Below, one piece after another: positions 10,567-20,322 of a stretch of DNA of 28,540 nucleotides. How positions within the stretch are numbered: position 1 is the first letter of the stretch; each line of letters opens with the position of its first letter. The stretch covers positions 1 to 28,540 of the forward strand of contig CALSCR010001611.1 of assembly GCA_943704495.1 (NCBI GenBank), written 5' to 3'. The DNA comes from Pigoraptor chileana (taxonomy: Eukaryota > Opisthokonta > Filasterea). The position numbers and the translations under genes were made by a program. Below the pieces are notes generated by a model. The model saw nothing but the letters and a program-made list of their open reading frames with translations, made no database searches and had not been told where the DNA came from.

Positions 10567-11393
10567 TCGCAGTTATTTCTGGGAGTCATATCAGGGGAAA
10601 TGTTGTGCCCTCATGGCCATTGTATAGATGGAAAACGCTTGTTTTGTATAACTGGCACTGTGATGCCTGAGACTGGCCGGTTCAGCCACGGCACGTGAGC
10701 GGCCAACGGCACGTGACAGGTCGATTTGGTGTGGTCACGTGAGGCCTGCATGTTGCTACGGCGGGTTGATGTGCGAAGATTTGGTCATTTTTCACACAAA
10801 ACAACCCGCTTTTCAAATTAACGCGTTCGGATGCGGTTGCATTTAGACTGGCTTTGGAAGGCCGACAGACTAATTTGAAGCATCGTGGCCATCGAACGAC
10901 AAAATGAACGACAATTCACATTGAAGTTACCTCTTGGACCGACGCCCGAGTCCATGGGCGTGGGAACTGCACTTTTATGCTCACTGACAGCCACACACAC
11001 ACACAAACGGAGTTCATGCAGAGTTATTGGAAACACCAATGAAAGAGTGTGCTCCACAATCCATTCGTGTGGTCCATTGGTGCAAGGAGGGATGCAACTT
11101 CTTTGTCGGCACAGTGCTGCTGCATTCGCTGCCCATTTGAAGTTACGACTTAATTTCTTGGACTCTGACTACACAGTCACACACACAAACAGCCCTAAAT
11201 CTCGCAGCGGAAGAACAGGCGCTATTTTGTCGGCGCCACAAAAGGCGCGTATTGAGACACACACAACAATGGGCTCGTAGCGAATAGGCCAACTGGGTAC
11301 TGCCCATACAACTCATGAACTCCACATCGGCATAGCGTCGCATCACCTGCGTTGGCTGTGCGGGCGTCCGCAACAAGCGGGTGCATTTACACC
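10567..11393. other. Divergent promoter region between muramidase and cyclase genes
   Basis: About 830 bp separate the two start codons, which point away from each other. A cluster of CACGTG sites lies nearer the muramidase. No TATA box in a good position and no convincing coding sequence were found; several short frames exist but have no recognisable content. Confidence 0.55.
10692..10741. promoter_or_regulatory. Cluster of three CACGTG palindromes
   Basis: CACGTG occurs at 10692-10697, 10710-10715 and 10736-10741, about 125-175 bp upstream of the muramidase ATG. All three are followed by A, and the third reads GTCACGTGAG, nine of ten bases of the animal CLEAR element GTCACGTGAC. CACGTG is the core site of bHLH and bHLH-leucine-zipper factors. 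The hexamer is fairly frequent elsewhere in this window, including inside exons, so only the tight clustering in a promoter position is notable. Confidence 0.45.
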
Positions 11394-14300
11394 ATGGTGC
11401 AGATGGAAGGGCATGCGCCCATCCAAAACGCATGGGCGCTGAGCTCCGGTGCGTGGGACTCTCTTCCTGTGGATGTCGACAACGACATGCCGCTCGGGGC
11501 AGAGGCGATGGACATGGAGCCGCTGGCCAACGCACTCAATCTCGACTCGCCCGGTGGACTGCTCCCTCCAGAGGCCGCTCAAAATCCAATCTCCTTGCGA
11601 TTCTCCGTCGCTGAGCTTGAAGACGAGTACAATGCGTACATCTCGGAGAGGCATCTCAAGGCGCTGAGGGTGGCAAACGTGTGTGCCGTTGCACTCTTTA
11701 CCGTGTTTTTTGGGTCGATGGTGCTTTCAATGCTTGGGGAAACCGACGATCTCAAGCGGCGATACCATGACACCAGCTACTTTCAGGCGGCATCGGCGGG
11801 TCTGTCGGCCCTCTATTTCATATTCATGTTCACGAAGCTGTATCGACGAATGTTTGCAACGTTTCGGCTTCTCGCCTACCTCGTCATCTTTGCTCTCGTG
11901 GTTATCTCTCTCTTTCTCCCGCGTGGGCTGGCGGGTGACGGACGCTTCTCATCTGCGTGCATCCTGTCCGTTATCTCCGTCGTGCTGGTTATGGGACAGT
12001 TTTCGCACGCGTCAATGTACATTGTTCTGTGCGTTGCTGGACTCGTTGTTCAGATTTCGGTGACAAGTGAGGATTCCCCGGGCCGCATCCTGAGCATCCT
12101 TCTTCCGGGGGTTTCGGCGTCGCTGTTTCCCCTCCTGGCAATATATCTAACGGATCGACAGATGCGTCGCGTGTGGCTGTCAAAGCGTGCGTTCAATGTG
12201 CGGCATGCGTCTCTTGACGAGGAGAAGGAGCAGATGGAGAAGCTGCTGCGGCTGCAACTGCCGGGGCCTATCCTCGCCCTGATGCGGCAGAGCCACGAGT
12301 CGCAGTCGCTCTCGCGCAGCGTGCCCTCCGCCTGCGTCGTCTTTGTCGAGCTGTATGGATGGGCGGACACGTCGTCCAAGCTGGCACCCGCGGATGCTGT
12401 TGCTGTTCTCAACCTCATCTTCACGCGGTTTGACACACTGGCTGAGCGGTATGCGATCGAGAAGATAAAGACAATTGGCCCCATATTCATGGCGGCCTCG
12501 GGCCTCACAAACACCGTCGATCACGTGACGGCAGTTGCCCGCTTTGCGATGCGTCTTATGCGAGAGTGGCGAGACTGGAAATCCCGCACGTTCCCCATTG
12601 CATCGAGCGTCATGGCCAGCGGTGACATCGGCGGCAGCGTCGGCGTAGGGTTGGGTGGAAGGCATCAAAGTATGGATTTGAGCAGTTCGGTGTCGAACAG
12701 CAGTCGGCTCAACCTGAACCAGCTATTAAGCGACGTCTCGCTTAAAATTGGCGTGCACGTGGGAGAGGTTGTCGCCGGCGTCGTTGGTGATCTCAAGTTT
12801 TGTTATGACATTTATGGCGATACGGTCAATACTGCGAGCAGGTGTGTGCGTGTGTGTGTGTATGTGTGTATGTGTATGTGTATGTGTATGTTTGTGAGTG
12901 TCCCTGTGTGTCTCTGTGTATGTGTGTCTGTGTCTGTGTCTGTAGCTGTATGCGTTCATCTTCTTTGAGTATGTGTATGTGTGCCGTATGTGTGTGTGTG
13001 TGGTCGGCGGCCATCGGGCAGCTGTGTGTACGTGCTCTCCCTCTCTCTTTCTTTCTAACAAATCAACTCCCCCTTCCCACCACGTCCTCGTCTTCCCAAT
13101 GATTGAAATTCTAGAGTGTGCAAGTTTGGCGCCCCTAACCACGTTCGATGCACCGCGGAAGTGAAAGATTATCTGAACCCGAATGATTTTCGAATAGAGA
13201 GCATGGGAATGAGCGAGTACAAAGGAAAGGGTCTGATGGAGACCTTCGACATTGCGCCGTCAAAAGCCCCGTCGCGAAAGAGGCGTGAATCGGCCCTCGT
13301 GCACAGAAAGAGCGAGCTTGGGTCGTCCATCGGTCGCCTGCTGAAGACGCGCGGAATAAAACCCGCACTCGACAATGGCGGTGTGACAGAGGGCGACGGT
13401 TGCGATTCGCCGGTCTCCCTTAGTCTCAGCCACGGCGATGGATTGGACACAATTGGCCAAAAGACCAACAACGACAGCAGCGAGGACAACCGCGAGCCGG
13501 ATGACGCCTTTGTCGAGTCGCACGGGCAGGGCACACCTCGCCGCAAGCGCAGTGCGTCCATCGGGACGGCGGAGGAGGCCATTGCGGCAACATTGCGGCG
13601 GGGAAGTGTTCGTCCAATCGCACGGCGGTTTGCCGCTCTCACAGAGGCGCTCAATCGCAGCGAGAGCTCGCTCTATTCGAGTGCGTCGTCCCTTGGAGGG
13701 AGTGTGCCCTTTGTGCCAGTCGCAAAGCCGGACGCAATCGACCAAAAGGCGCTGTTCAATCGAATGACAATGCAGCGCCGTGGAATGACAGAGGGGGTGA
13801 CCCCGCAGCAGTCTGGACAGAATTCCGCCGATGCGCTGCCCAATGCAGTGCCTGACGTTGGATCGGTCGTCGTCGATGTCGACCAAGACACAAATAATCG
13901 CTCGGATATGTCGTCATCTCAAATCAATCTTCCTTCTTTCGTGCCATTGAGCAGCAGCAACGGCTTTGCGGGCCCTCGCAGTCTCCCGGAGTCACGTGGC
14001 CAGCTTAAGTCTGCCTCTGTCAGTGCAGTCGATCTCGGTCAGTCGCGCGTGATTACGGGCTCCAAATCGTCGCTTGGCTCGGCCGCCCTCGCCACGCTCA
14101 CCGCCGCCGCTCTTGCCGCCGCGGGTGCCGGTCCTTCCGCACACAGCACCACAAACATGTCCCAGGCACGTGCACGCAGCCTCGCAATCGGCAGCGGAGG
14201 GTCTGACCCAAGTAGGCGTTCCAGTCGGTCACTCTCGCTGTCGACCCAGATGCCCATTGACATTCCCGCATTTTCGAGGGCTGATGCCCTGACAGAGGCG

Positions 14301-15375
14301 CTCAAGGCCAAGGTGGACGATCTTGACACGCGGATTGAGGCAAAAGGACGGCTCAGCAGAGTAACACTGCGGTTTCATCTCGAGGAGGTAGAGACGCGGT
14401 TTCGTATTGTCATGGCAACGCGCAGGGGGCAAGAGACGGCATTCCACATGCTGATGTCGTGGGCGCTGATGCTGGTGATGGTGACCCCGGACATTGCGAG
14501 CGGCGCATCCTCGTCACTCCGCCTCGCTCTTGTTGGCGCGCGATTGATCCTGGGCAGCGTCGTATGTCTCGTTCCCGCTTTCATTATATCCCGAACAGAG
14601 GGCATGGCCATTGTGGGGAAGCAAGTCAACGACGACATGCGGTCGATAGCTTCGTCGCCGTTGTACATGGGTCGCTACACGCGGGATCAGCGTGTGCGGC
14701 GGGTGCTGTGGTCAACGATTGCATTTGAATTCTCCTATGCCGCACTGATGGTCCTTCTGTGTCTTGCCAATCGCGACCTCAACAACACCGCATTCTGTCA
14801 CGTGTGCGCGGTCGTGCTCTACGTCTGTTGCGTCATTGCATCTGCGCCCTCGTTTCTCTTTGTCCACCTTTTGTGGATATTTGCCGGGATGATAATTGCC
14901 ATGTTTGGTGCCAAGCTGTTCGGCCTCACCAATGTGGGTATCTCGACGATCGGTCTCGCCATATTCGGCATTCTCATTACTGTGGCAGCGCGATACCGCT
15001 ACGAGAAATTTGTGCGGGAGCAGTTAGTGGTGGACCTTGTGACGGCAGAGCAAGAGAGGGACCTTGTGAGGGAAAAGGGCGTTTCGGAGGAACTGTTGCA
15101 CAACATTCTGCCGCCGTCGATTGCAAAACAGCTTGCGGCGAACCCTGACAGCGACACGGCCATGCACCTGACGGAGGTCCGTAGTGGTGCTTGCTTTGTG
15201 TCTGTAAATGCAATTGGATGCTGTGTGTGTGGTGACGTGAAGTGGTTGGAGGTGTTGATGAGCTGTGATTGCATATTTGTGTTTTCAACCATTTCTCTGC
15301 TTGGTGCATTTATCGGCTTATTCCACGCCAACCAAACAACGATCATAACAACGACATCTTTCTCTCGCTCTCGTT

Positions 15376-15406
<31 letters not shown>

Positions 15407-16744
15407 GTCTGTACAGGTGACGGTGCTTGCGATGGATGTCATTTCGTTCACTGCGCGTGCAAGTGCAATGACTGCAGAGGAAGTCGTCGCGCTCCTCAAT
15501 TCGCTGTTTAATATGCTCGACTCTCTTGTAAAGAACCTCGGCGGCATCGAGAAGATATGCACTATCGGTGGGTTACTCTGCTTCTGTCTATCTTTCTGTT
15601 TGGGGGTTTGATGGGCATAGCGCTGAAGTGACTGACCTGAATCTTACATGTCTGTCTCTGCCTCATGTATCTGCCTCATGTCTCTGTCTCTATCTCTGTC
15701 TCATGTCAACTATCTATTCGTTGTTTGTTGCGTTTACCTATCGCGCTGAATTATGATTCCTATAAAACTCAACCACACACACTCTCTCTCACACATACAC
15801 ACACACATACATAAACATATACACATGCACAAACAACCCTGCAGGCGACGCGTACATCGCTGCGAGTGGAGTTCCCGAGCCCGTGGCCGATCATGCCGAG
15901 CGCGTGTGCATGCTTGCGATGGATATGGTGCGTGCTATCATGGGATATAACCTCATTCGGGCAAGCACTTCAAAATTCGATCCGGTTCGCGTGCGCATTG
16001 GAGTGCACTCGGGCGGATGTGTTGCAGGTGTCATGGGAGGGAAGGTGTGTGTGTATATTTGTGTGTTGGTCTTTGTTCGGCGCCTGTGTGTTTCTGTCTA
16101 CGCCTGTGTGTTTGTGTCTGTGTCTGTGTCTGCATGTATCCGTGTCCTTATGTGTGTCTGTCGTGCCTGTCTGTATAGGTGTGTGAGCATGTGTATGTGT
16201 GGTTATGTGCACCTGTTTCTGTGTGACAGTGTGCGTATGTTTCTGTGTGCCTGTGTGTCAGTGTGTCTCTGTGTGTGGAGCTGCCATGAACATTCACATC
16301 AGAACATTGCACACACACTCCCGTATCACTCCTACAGCAATACAGTATGCCATATACAACATGCTTTACTCACTCACTCACACCTACCCACACTCACTCC
16401 GACAGGTCCGCGTCAAGTTTGATCTCTACGGCGACGCGATGGACACGGCTGTTCGTCTTGAGCAAACGGGTCAGCCTTTGGCCCTTCACATCTCCTCGGA
16501 GACAATCCGCCGCCTTCAGACACTCGAAATATTTCCCGAGTGCTCGTTTGTTCTGGAACAGTCCGACCCACTTACGGACAGCGGGTTGCCGACGTATTTG
16601 GCAAGGCCGACAGTCGCTATGTCGACGGCGTCTGTGCGTGGCAGTGAGTCGCCTAAGTTTCGCGCAAGCATAGCGCCGTCGATTACCGTCCCGACTCTGA
16701 CTGAGGCCCATTCACACGAAATGCTCGACGCAATGTTGGTGTGA
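11394..16744 (+). CDS. Twelve-TM, two-domain class III adenylyl cyclase with inverted catalytic-residue arrangement
   Basis: Exons are 11394-12841, 13115-15176, 15417-15567, 15845-16044 and 16406-16744, giving about 1399 residues with consistent phases. The start ATG lies in ACCATGG. Six TM helices (about 93-252) lead into cyclase domain C1 (about 310-535). A Ser-rich linker, a second six-TM cassette (about 922-1112), a helical segment with LLHNILPPSIAKQL and cyclase domain C2 (about 1165-1350) follow. In C1 both metal-binding Asp positions are lost (Glu319 in VVFVELYGW, Pro363 in KTIGPIFMAASG). C1 keeps Lys359 and Asp472, which mark ATP specificity, and Asn479 and Arg483 in VNTASR. C2 keeps both metal Asp (Asp1177 in VLAMDVISFT, Asp1222 in CTIGDAYIAASG) but has Cys1218 at the purine Lys position and Asp1300 instead of the Asn. 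Together they complete one active site making cAMP from ATP at a membrane. Residue roles are known from mammalian AC; the pairing is inference. Confidence 0.92.
12842..13114 (+). other. Cyclase intron 1, beginning in a TG microsatellite
   Basis: A 273-nt intron. The donor is AG|GTGTGTGCG, directly inside a long imperfect TG repeat (to about 12956), and the acceptor is TTCTAG. It interrupts the codon of Arg483 in the VNTASR motif, and joining restores the normal continuation VCKFGAPNHVRC of class III cyclases. Read-through reaches a stop at about 12968. Confidence 0.85.
15177..15416 (+). other. Cyclase intron 2, length a multiple of three with no in-frame stop
   Basis: The 240-nt segment separates LTE from VTVLAMD at the start of C2. 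The donor is GAG|GTCCGT, which is weaker than the other donors here, and the acceptor is TGTACAG. A CA repeat lies near its 3' end. Because the frame stays open, retention would add 80 residues rather than truncate the protein. Confidence 0.75.
15568..15844 (+). other. Cyclase intron 3
   Basis: A 277-nt intron with donor ATCG|GTGGGT and acceptor CTGCAG after CA-rich sequence. It splits the Gly1221 codon next to the metal-binding Asp1222; splicing rebuilds KICTIGDAYIAASG. Confidence 0.85.
16045..16405 (+). other. Cyclase intron 4, beginning in imperfect TG repeats
   Basis: A 361-nt intron with donor AAG|GTGTGT leading into about 240 nt of imperfect TG/TCTG repeat, and acceptor CCGACAG. Splicing joins GVMGGK to VRVKFDLYGDAMDTAVR of C2. 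Confidence 0.85.
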
Positions 16745-16921
16745 ACGGCTATGCTGTGTCGGGATGACAGGGGAGGAGGGGGTAGCCTTCTTGCGGATTT
16801 ATTGCGCACTCAATTACATAGACGCCGCTATTTACATGCAAACATACACAAGGGTTCACGCACATGTAGACACTGAGCACATATTCACATATTCCCGAAA
16901 CTCACACTGCACACGCACGCA

Positions 16922-16990
16922 TCCACTTCCACTTCCACTTCCACTTCCACTTCCACTTTCACATTCACATCCACTTCCACTTCCACATTC
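16922..16990. repeat. (CCACTT)n hexanucleotide array
   Basis: About eleven slightly diverged copies of CCACTT/CACATT downstream of the cyclase stop codon. Confidence 0.85.
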
Positions 16991-17625
16991 CAATTTCACA
17001 TTGCACATTTCAATTGCGTGCGCACATTTTGTACATTATCAGCCACCCCTTTGTTCGGCTTCATGCGTCATCCTTGTGTCGTGATGGTGTTAACACAATT
17101 CGGGTAAGCCTCGTCAAATACAAGCATGAAAACCTTGTAAATGCTACTGCACATGCAGCTTTGATCTTCTTTGGCTTTCCAACTATCCATTATGGGTGCA
17201 AAAACAGGGAACCGAACATGGCATGGCGACATCTCTGATTCTAATATCGAACCGGTGCTTATGGACAGTGAATGGTCAACTGGCCGCCGGTTCTACATGG
17301 CGGCCGCATGCAGCCACTCTGAACATTTATAGCATAGCAATACGTTCAGGAAGCATTCCAGCCTTTATAATCGGTACTGGCATTTGGATGTTCGAATGAT
17401 TGCCTATTGTCATTATCAGTAAGAAATGCCCCACACATGATCAGATGGTGCCGCTATTGTGGCGCGGCGCAATCGCAAAACAAATCGGCTGATTCAGTAA
17501 CATCAGTGTACGTACTGACCGTGACTGCCATGAGCAAGTGGATCACATTATGGCGACATGAGTCAACTAAACTGACGCCGCAGTTCAAACCATTGATCGC
17601 ACTCGTGAGATTTATACCAAACAGT

Positions 17626-17707
17626 TGTCATCTCAAGCCTCTCTGGTCACAATGGTCACACATCTAGCTGTCATCTCAAAGCCTCTCTGCTCACAATGGT
17701 CACACAT
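17626..17707. repeat. Two-copy direct repeat, unit about 38 bp
   Basis: Copies at 17626-17663 and 17669-17707 are nearly identical, both starting TGTCATCTCAA and ending CACAATGGTCACACAT, with a 5-bp spacer. They probably arose by local duplication. Confidence 0.8.
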
Positions 17708-18352
17708 ATGCATCAAAATCAGTTGGCAGTGTCAAGCTGACTGCGACATGACTCAGCAGCCTGTCGACTATTTGCGGCGGGTGTGGCATGCGGACAATTT
17801 ATCCGTCCAATCAGAGTTCGACAAGCTGGCCGAGAATGCGACGCGTCTCAATTGTCAGTGACAATTGCACTGGCACTGAGTCAGACACCCCAGATTCGGC
17901 CAGTACACGGCGGACTCGGTCGCCAGAGATGCAAACAATTGTGTCATAACACTGATAATTTCAGAACAGAAATCAAACAGTTTACTGTAAAATAACCCCC
18001 TTTTGGGCTGAAGATTAGGACAAGTGCTGAAACAGATTAAATGCCGGTTATTTCAACCAAGACGACACCGCGGTCGGCCAGGCAGTCGATATCGGACGGA
18101 GGGTGCCTAACTGAGCCAAATGCCGTCATCGTCGCAGAATTTCCCCGCTGCCCCGTACCTGGCATGCCACTGGAGGCGATTTTTGGAATGCTAGGCGGGC
18201 GGGGCCGTCGGCAAGGCCAAACTCATTGCATCGCGAATCACAGTCGAGCCGCAGTCTTGCCGGTCGATTCGGCACGGCAGTATCGGATTGCCGAAGATTC
18301 ACTATGGCATGCGCCTGATTTCACATACACTGGGAGAAGGAATGAGACAGGG

Positions 18353-18360
18353 TATAAAAA
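18353..18360 (+). promoter_or_regulatory. TATA box of the small Q/G-rich gene
   Basis: TATAAAAA about 100 nt upstream of the ATG at 18459, leaving room for a start site about 30 nt downstream and a leader of roughly 70 nt. It is the clearest core promoter element in the window. Confidence 0.6.
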
Positions 18361-18458
18361 CGAGTCGGAAGTGATCAGGATTACAACACCAACAGAGCAT
18401 CACTCATCCAAACCACACCAGCAAATACAGTACATTTGTACGGTCAACTGAACTGAAG

Positions 18459-18939
18459 ATGAACAACCAGCAGCAGCAGGGAGGACAGGCCGGCCGGCAG
18501 GGCCAGATGCCCGATACAGCACCGACCAAGCCGTTCAGCGAGGCGCAGGGACTCAAACCCCAGCTGCACGATAATATTAATGCGGCGGGACGCGGTGGCC
18601 AGGACAGCGAGGTCAGTCTGCAGTGGAATCCGCTTGTCAGAGACTAACTGGCAATGTATGAGACGTCGGTACTGAACGCTTGACGCACATACACGCCGCG
18701 TTTAATTTATGATTTCCAAGTGTGAATCCTCATGAAAGTGTTGATATTAATTTGCTTGTGTTCATTATTTGATGCCCCGCACTATTGTCATCGGGTATTG
18801 CATTGGCGGTATTCCCGGGTATTATTACGGAACATTCTGCATTCGGCAGGGAAAGGTCCAACCCAATGCGGCGCAGGACAAGCTCCAGAAGGGCGCTCAG
18901 GGTGGCGGTAAGATGGAGCAGCAGCAGAAGAAACCGTGA
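18459..18939 (+). CDS. Small Q/G-rich hydrophilic protein, two exons
   Basis: Exon 1 (18459-18611) and exon 2 (18850-18939) join in phase 0 through donor GAG|GTCAGT and acceptor TCGGCAG, giving 80 residues. The product begins MNNQQQQGGQAGRQGQMPD, continues through PFSEAQGLKPQLHDNINAAGRGGQ, and ends KGAQGGGKMEQQQKKP. It has no Cys, Tyr or predicted membrane segment, has only Phe as an aromatic residue, and is rich in Gln, Gly, Lys and Asn, so it is almost certainly disordered. This composition resembles hydrophilins and other desiccation- or stress-related small proteins, but no family is recognised. Support comes from a TATA box upstream, consistent splice phase, matching composition in both exons, and AATAAA about 300 nt after the stop. 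Unspliced, the frame would end after 62 residues with a less similar tail. Confidence 0.62.
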
Positions 18940-19239
18940 TCGGCGTTCACGTGAGGCCGCCGCCGGTCGATCGATGGACAGGCCGGCCGACAGGCTCCGT
19001 CCGCTGAAACTGGCGCACGGTGCTTGGATCGGACGCAGCTTCAGAGCAAATGATCAATCGATTTGGTGGTGAAATGGCCTCGGCCACTGACATGGCGACC
19101 GTAGATACACCGACTGAGGTCGTTGACAGTCCGTTAATTGATCGTGTGCATGTCCGACATATATAGTTTGCCCGTTGTACGGACCCTTATCTGCCATACG
19201 GGCGGGCAGCGGTGTGAAGTCATGTTTATTCGGCTATTC

Positions 19240-19245
19240 AATAAA
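19240..19245 (+). terminator. AATAAA polyadenylation signal, Q/G-rich gene
   Basis: Canonical AATAAA about 300 nt downstream of the TGA, followed by T-rich and GT-containing sequence. It fits a plus-strand transcript starting near the TATA box. Confidence 0.55.
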
Positions 19246-19574
19246 AACTGAGAATCTTTCTCACCGGTATTTTACACATTGAGGCTTGACTCTGCAGTGC
19301 TTTAGATATCATTGGCAAAATGTGTCCGACAGGCGAGCTAGTATGGACGCTGCCGGCAGGCCTCGGCACCCGCGGTCCGAATCGGCCGTTGGACCTGAAC
19401 ATCCGCCATCAGATGGTTTGAAGTCAGGTGTTTTATTTCTGTGAGGAGCTGCTTGAGGCCGGTGGGTGCCGGCATGATCGCTGCAGTCAGTGTGTCATCG
19501 CTCTGGTTCTATTTCCGTATCAGCTGTGTTCTTCGGCCGGCAATTTGATGTCTGGATCTGAGCCGTCCCGACCG

Positions 19575-19674
19575 GTGTCGTGTGTGTCGTGTTTATATGC
19601 ATGTGTGTCGCCAGTGTGTGTCGTATGTGTCGTGTGTGTCGTTTGTGTCGTGTGTGTCGTTTGTGTCGTGTGTG
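19575..19674. repeat. Imperfect 9/18-bp repeat (TGTGTCGTG/TGTGTCGTT)
   Basis: About ten imperfect copies of a TGTGTCGT-type unit, some in an alternating 18-bp higher-order pattern in the second half. Confidence 0.8.
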
Positions 19675-20188
19675 CTGACAAAACCGAGGACATGGTTCAG
19701 ACAGATCTTGACATTACAGTGATTCAGGTCATGGCGGATGCAGTTAACTTACTAACTCGGCTGCGCTGTTGCAGCACTCTCGTCTCTCAAGTAATTGTTC
19801 AAACTCATCAGCTAAACACTCAATGTTTATAAAGCTTTAACTTTCATTTTGTCTCGTGCGTACAGACCTGCACAGCAGAGTACATATGATTATAATACTA
19901 GTACTGTACTGTGGAATCAGACGTCCTGATGCGCTACAATATGCACGGACAGATGTACGTAGCATCGGCAGCAGCCATGTTTAAAGGGCACCAATGCATA
20001 ACGTAACCGGTCTTGTGTCAACGAAATTCAGCAATTAGAAATGGATGTGATTCATTGGAAGAATGGCAGCATTTTTATGTCCAATGCATACACCAAAGAT
20101 CAGTGGAATACGCGCGGCTGTCAATGGCGCAGGGCCAGCGTCAGATGACGAAGGGCATGGGTAAACGGCATTGAAGGCAAGCGGGTCC

Positions 20189-20238
20189 AACACACACGCA
20201 CGCACACACACACGCACACACACACACACACACACACA
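20189..20238. repeat. (CA)n microsatellite 3' of the cysteine-rich gene
   Basis: About 24 CA units with a few CG interruptions, roughly 85-135 bp beyond the minus-strand stop codon. Confidence 0.9.
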
Positions 20239-20322
20239 CTACAACACAGCTGATGCCGCAAGCTGGCCGGGCAAGTGAACACAATTGAACATGCCAAGAA
20301 CGCAGATTGCACACGGCCTACT

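Larger units (their letters stand above)
16745..18352. other. Repeat-bearing intergenic region
   Basis: About 1.6 kb between the cyclase stop and the promoter of the small Q/G-rich gene. It has a CCACTT hexamer array and a duplicated segment of about 38 bp. A 136-residue open frame at 18041-18451 overlaps the TATA box and has no recognisable content, so I do not call it. No clear AATAAA for the cyclase was found. Confidence 0.5.
18940..20322. other. Intergenic region between Q/G-rich gene and secreted cysteine-rich gene
   Basis: It contains the 3' flank and poly(A) signal of the Q/G-rich gene, a TGTGTCGTG repeat and a CA repeat downstream of the cysteine-rich gene's stop. The largest frame (19428-19832) is driven by the repeat and encodes Val-Cys runs. 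No gene is called. Confidence 0.5.

Noticed and set aside
18041-18451. 136-residue open frame upstream of the Q/G-rich gene
   Set aside because: It covers the TATA box and 5' leader of the next gene, has mixed low-information composition and no family resemblance.
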